From a bacterium (GTDB lineage Bacteria; Patescibacteriota; WWE3; 2-01-FULL-39-13; JAQBTZ01), in assembly GCA_027624675.1 (NCBI GenBank), contig JAQBTZ010000045.1, positions 1 to 5,496 on the forward strand: 5,496 nt of DNA, written 5' to 3'. A program made the translations under genes and the position numbers. Shown piece after piece: positions 5,023-5,496 of this stretch (positions are counted from its first letter, which is position 1; each line of letters starts with the position of its first letter). The notes beneath the pieces are model-generated. The model saw only the letters and a program-made list of their open reading frames with translations. It had not been told where the DNA came from and did no database searches.

Positions 5023-5496
5023 ATGCAAAAAGCAATAGTCATTTTAGGTCCAACAAGCACAGGGAAAACTTCACTTGCTATAAAAATAGCAAAGCAGATT
5101 AATGGGGCAATTATCTCGGTGGATTCGAGGCAGGTTTACAAATATATGGATATTGGTACAGGAAAAGTGCCAGTTAATACTGATTTTCAGATTACAAAAG
5201 GTACAGACAAGTGGTTAATAGATGGTATCGAGGTTTTTTTATACGATTTGATTTACCCAAATGAAGATTTTAATGTTTCAACTTTTGTTAAAATTGCTAA
5301 AGAAAAAATTAATCAGGTTTTAAAAGATAATAAAATCCCCATAATTGTAGGAGGCACAGGTTTTTATATTGATATATTACTTTCAGAGCAAAAAGTGTTT
5401 CCAGTTGCACCAGACATTAAGCTACGTAAACAGTTAGAAAGTCTAAGTTTATCTCAACTACAACAAACCTTACTAGATTTAGATAAAGATAAATAT
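5023..5496 (+). CDS. miaA: tRNA dimethylallyltransferase MiaA, 3' end outside window
   Basis: MiaA transfers a dimethylallyl group to N6 of A37 in tRNAs reading UNN codons, producing the i6A substrate of MiaB. The first 158 residues are visible (the family is about 300) and the frame is open to the last base. Residues 9-16 form the P-loop GPTSTGKT. SVDSRQVYKYMDIGTGK (32-48) matches the substrate-binding segment, with the catalytic-type Asp34. GIEVFLYDLIYPNEDFNVSTF (68-88) corresponds to the usual segment containing HHLID, but the two histidines are replaced by Val-Phe. VGGTGFYIDILL (109-120) is the conserved glycine-rich motif. The ATG at 5023 is chosen because the P-loop follows at the standard distance; there is no Shine-Dalgarno site. 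It lies 12 bases after miaB, most likely in one operon, and the shared pathway supports both calls. Confidence 0.93.
   Translation, partial: MQKAIVILGPTSTGKTSLAIKIAKQINGAIISVDSRQVYKYMDIGTGKVPVNTDFQITKGTDKWLIDGIEVFLYDLIYPNEDFNVSTFVKIAKEKINQVLKDNKIPIIVGGTGFYIDILLSEQKVFPVAPDIKLRKQLESLSLSQLQQTLLDLDKDKY

Overview
The window (5,496 bases, AT-rich, genes packed closely) looks like a chromosomal segment from a small-genome bacterium, most likely a member of the Candidate Phyla Radiation (Patescibacteria). This is an inference. It rests on the gene set (RNase Y next to a YmdB-type phosphodiesterase, a YerC/YecD TrpR-like regulator, a DUF5678 protein with a retropepsin-like protease, divergent MiaB and MiaA), very short intergenic gaps, and the near absence of Shine-Dalgarno sites. 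The standard code fits: rny ends at TGA where the family normally ends, and no gene needs a recoded stop.

Layout. Positions 1-1277 hold the last 424 residues of RNase Y (5' end outside the window). A 167-base gap follows (1278-1444), carrying two copies of a roughly 53-base direct repeat exactly 110 bases apart. Each copy folds into a hairpin, and most differences between the copies preserve base pairing. Positions 1445-2236 encode a YmdB-like metallophosphoesterase. A promoter and an exceptionally strong ribosome-binding site lead into an HU-type DNA-binding protein (2330-2602), closed by a clear intrinsic terminator (2627-2654). A TrpR-like protein (2677-3024) starts right after the terminator. 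It meets a convergent two-gene minus-strand unit (DUF5678 protein 3708-3457, then aspartic protease 3467-3021) with the two stop codons sharing bases. Divergently, miaB (3829-5010) and the start of miaA (5023 to the window end) run off the right edge.

Functional themes. RNase Y and the YmdB-like enzyme suggest RNA turnover and cyclic-nucleotide or 2',3'-phosphodiester metabolism. HU and the TrpR-like protein are DNA-binding. MiaA and MiaB act in sequence to make ms2i6A at position 37 of tRNAs reading UNN codons. The DUF5678/protease pair has no known role.

The points most worth a second look are the compensated hairpin repeat after rny, the overlapping DUF5678-retropepsin gene pair, a MiaB that appears to lack its C-terminal TRAM domain, and -10 boxes placed so close to three start codons that leaderless mRNAs are likely.
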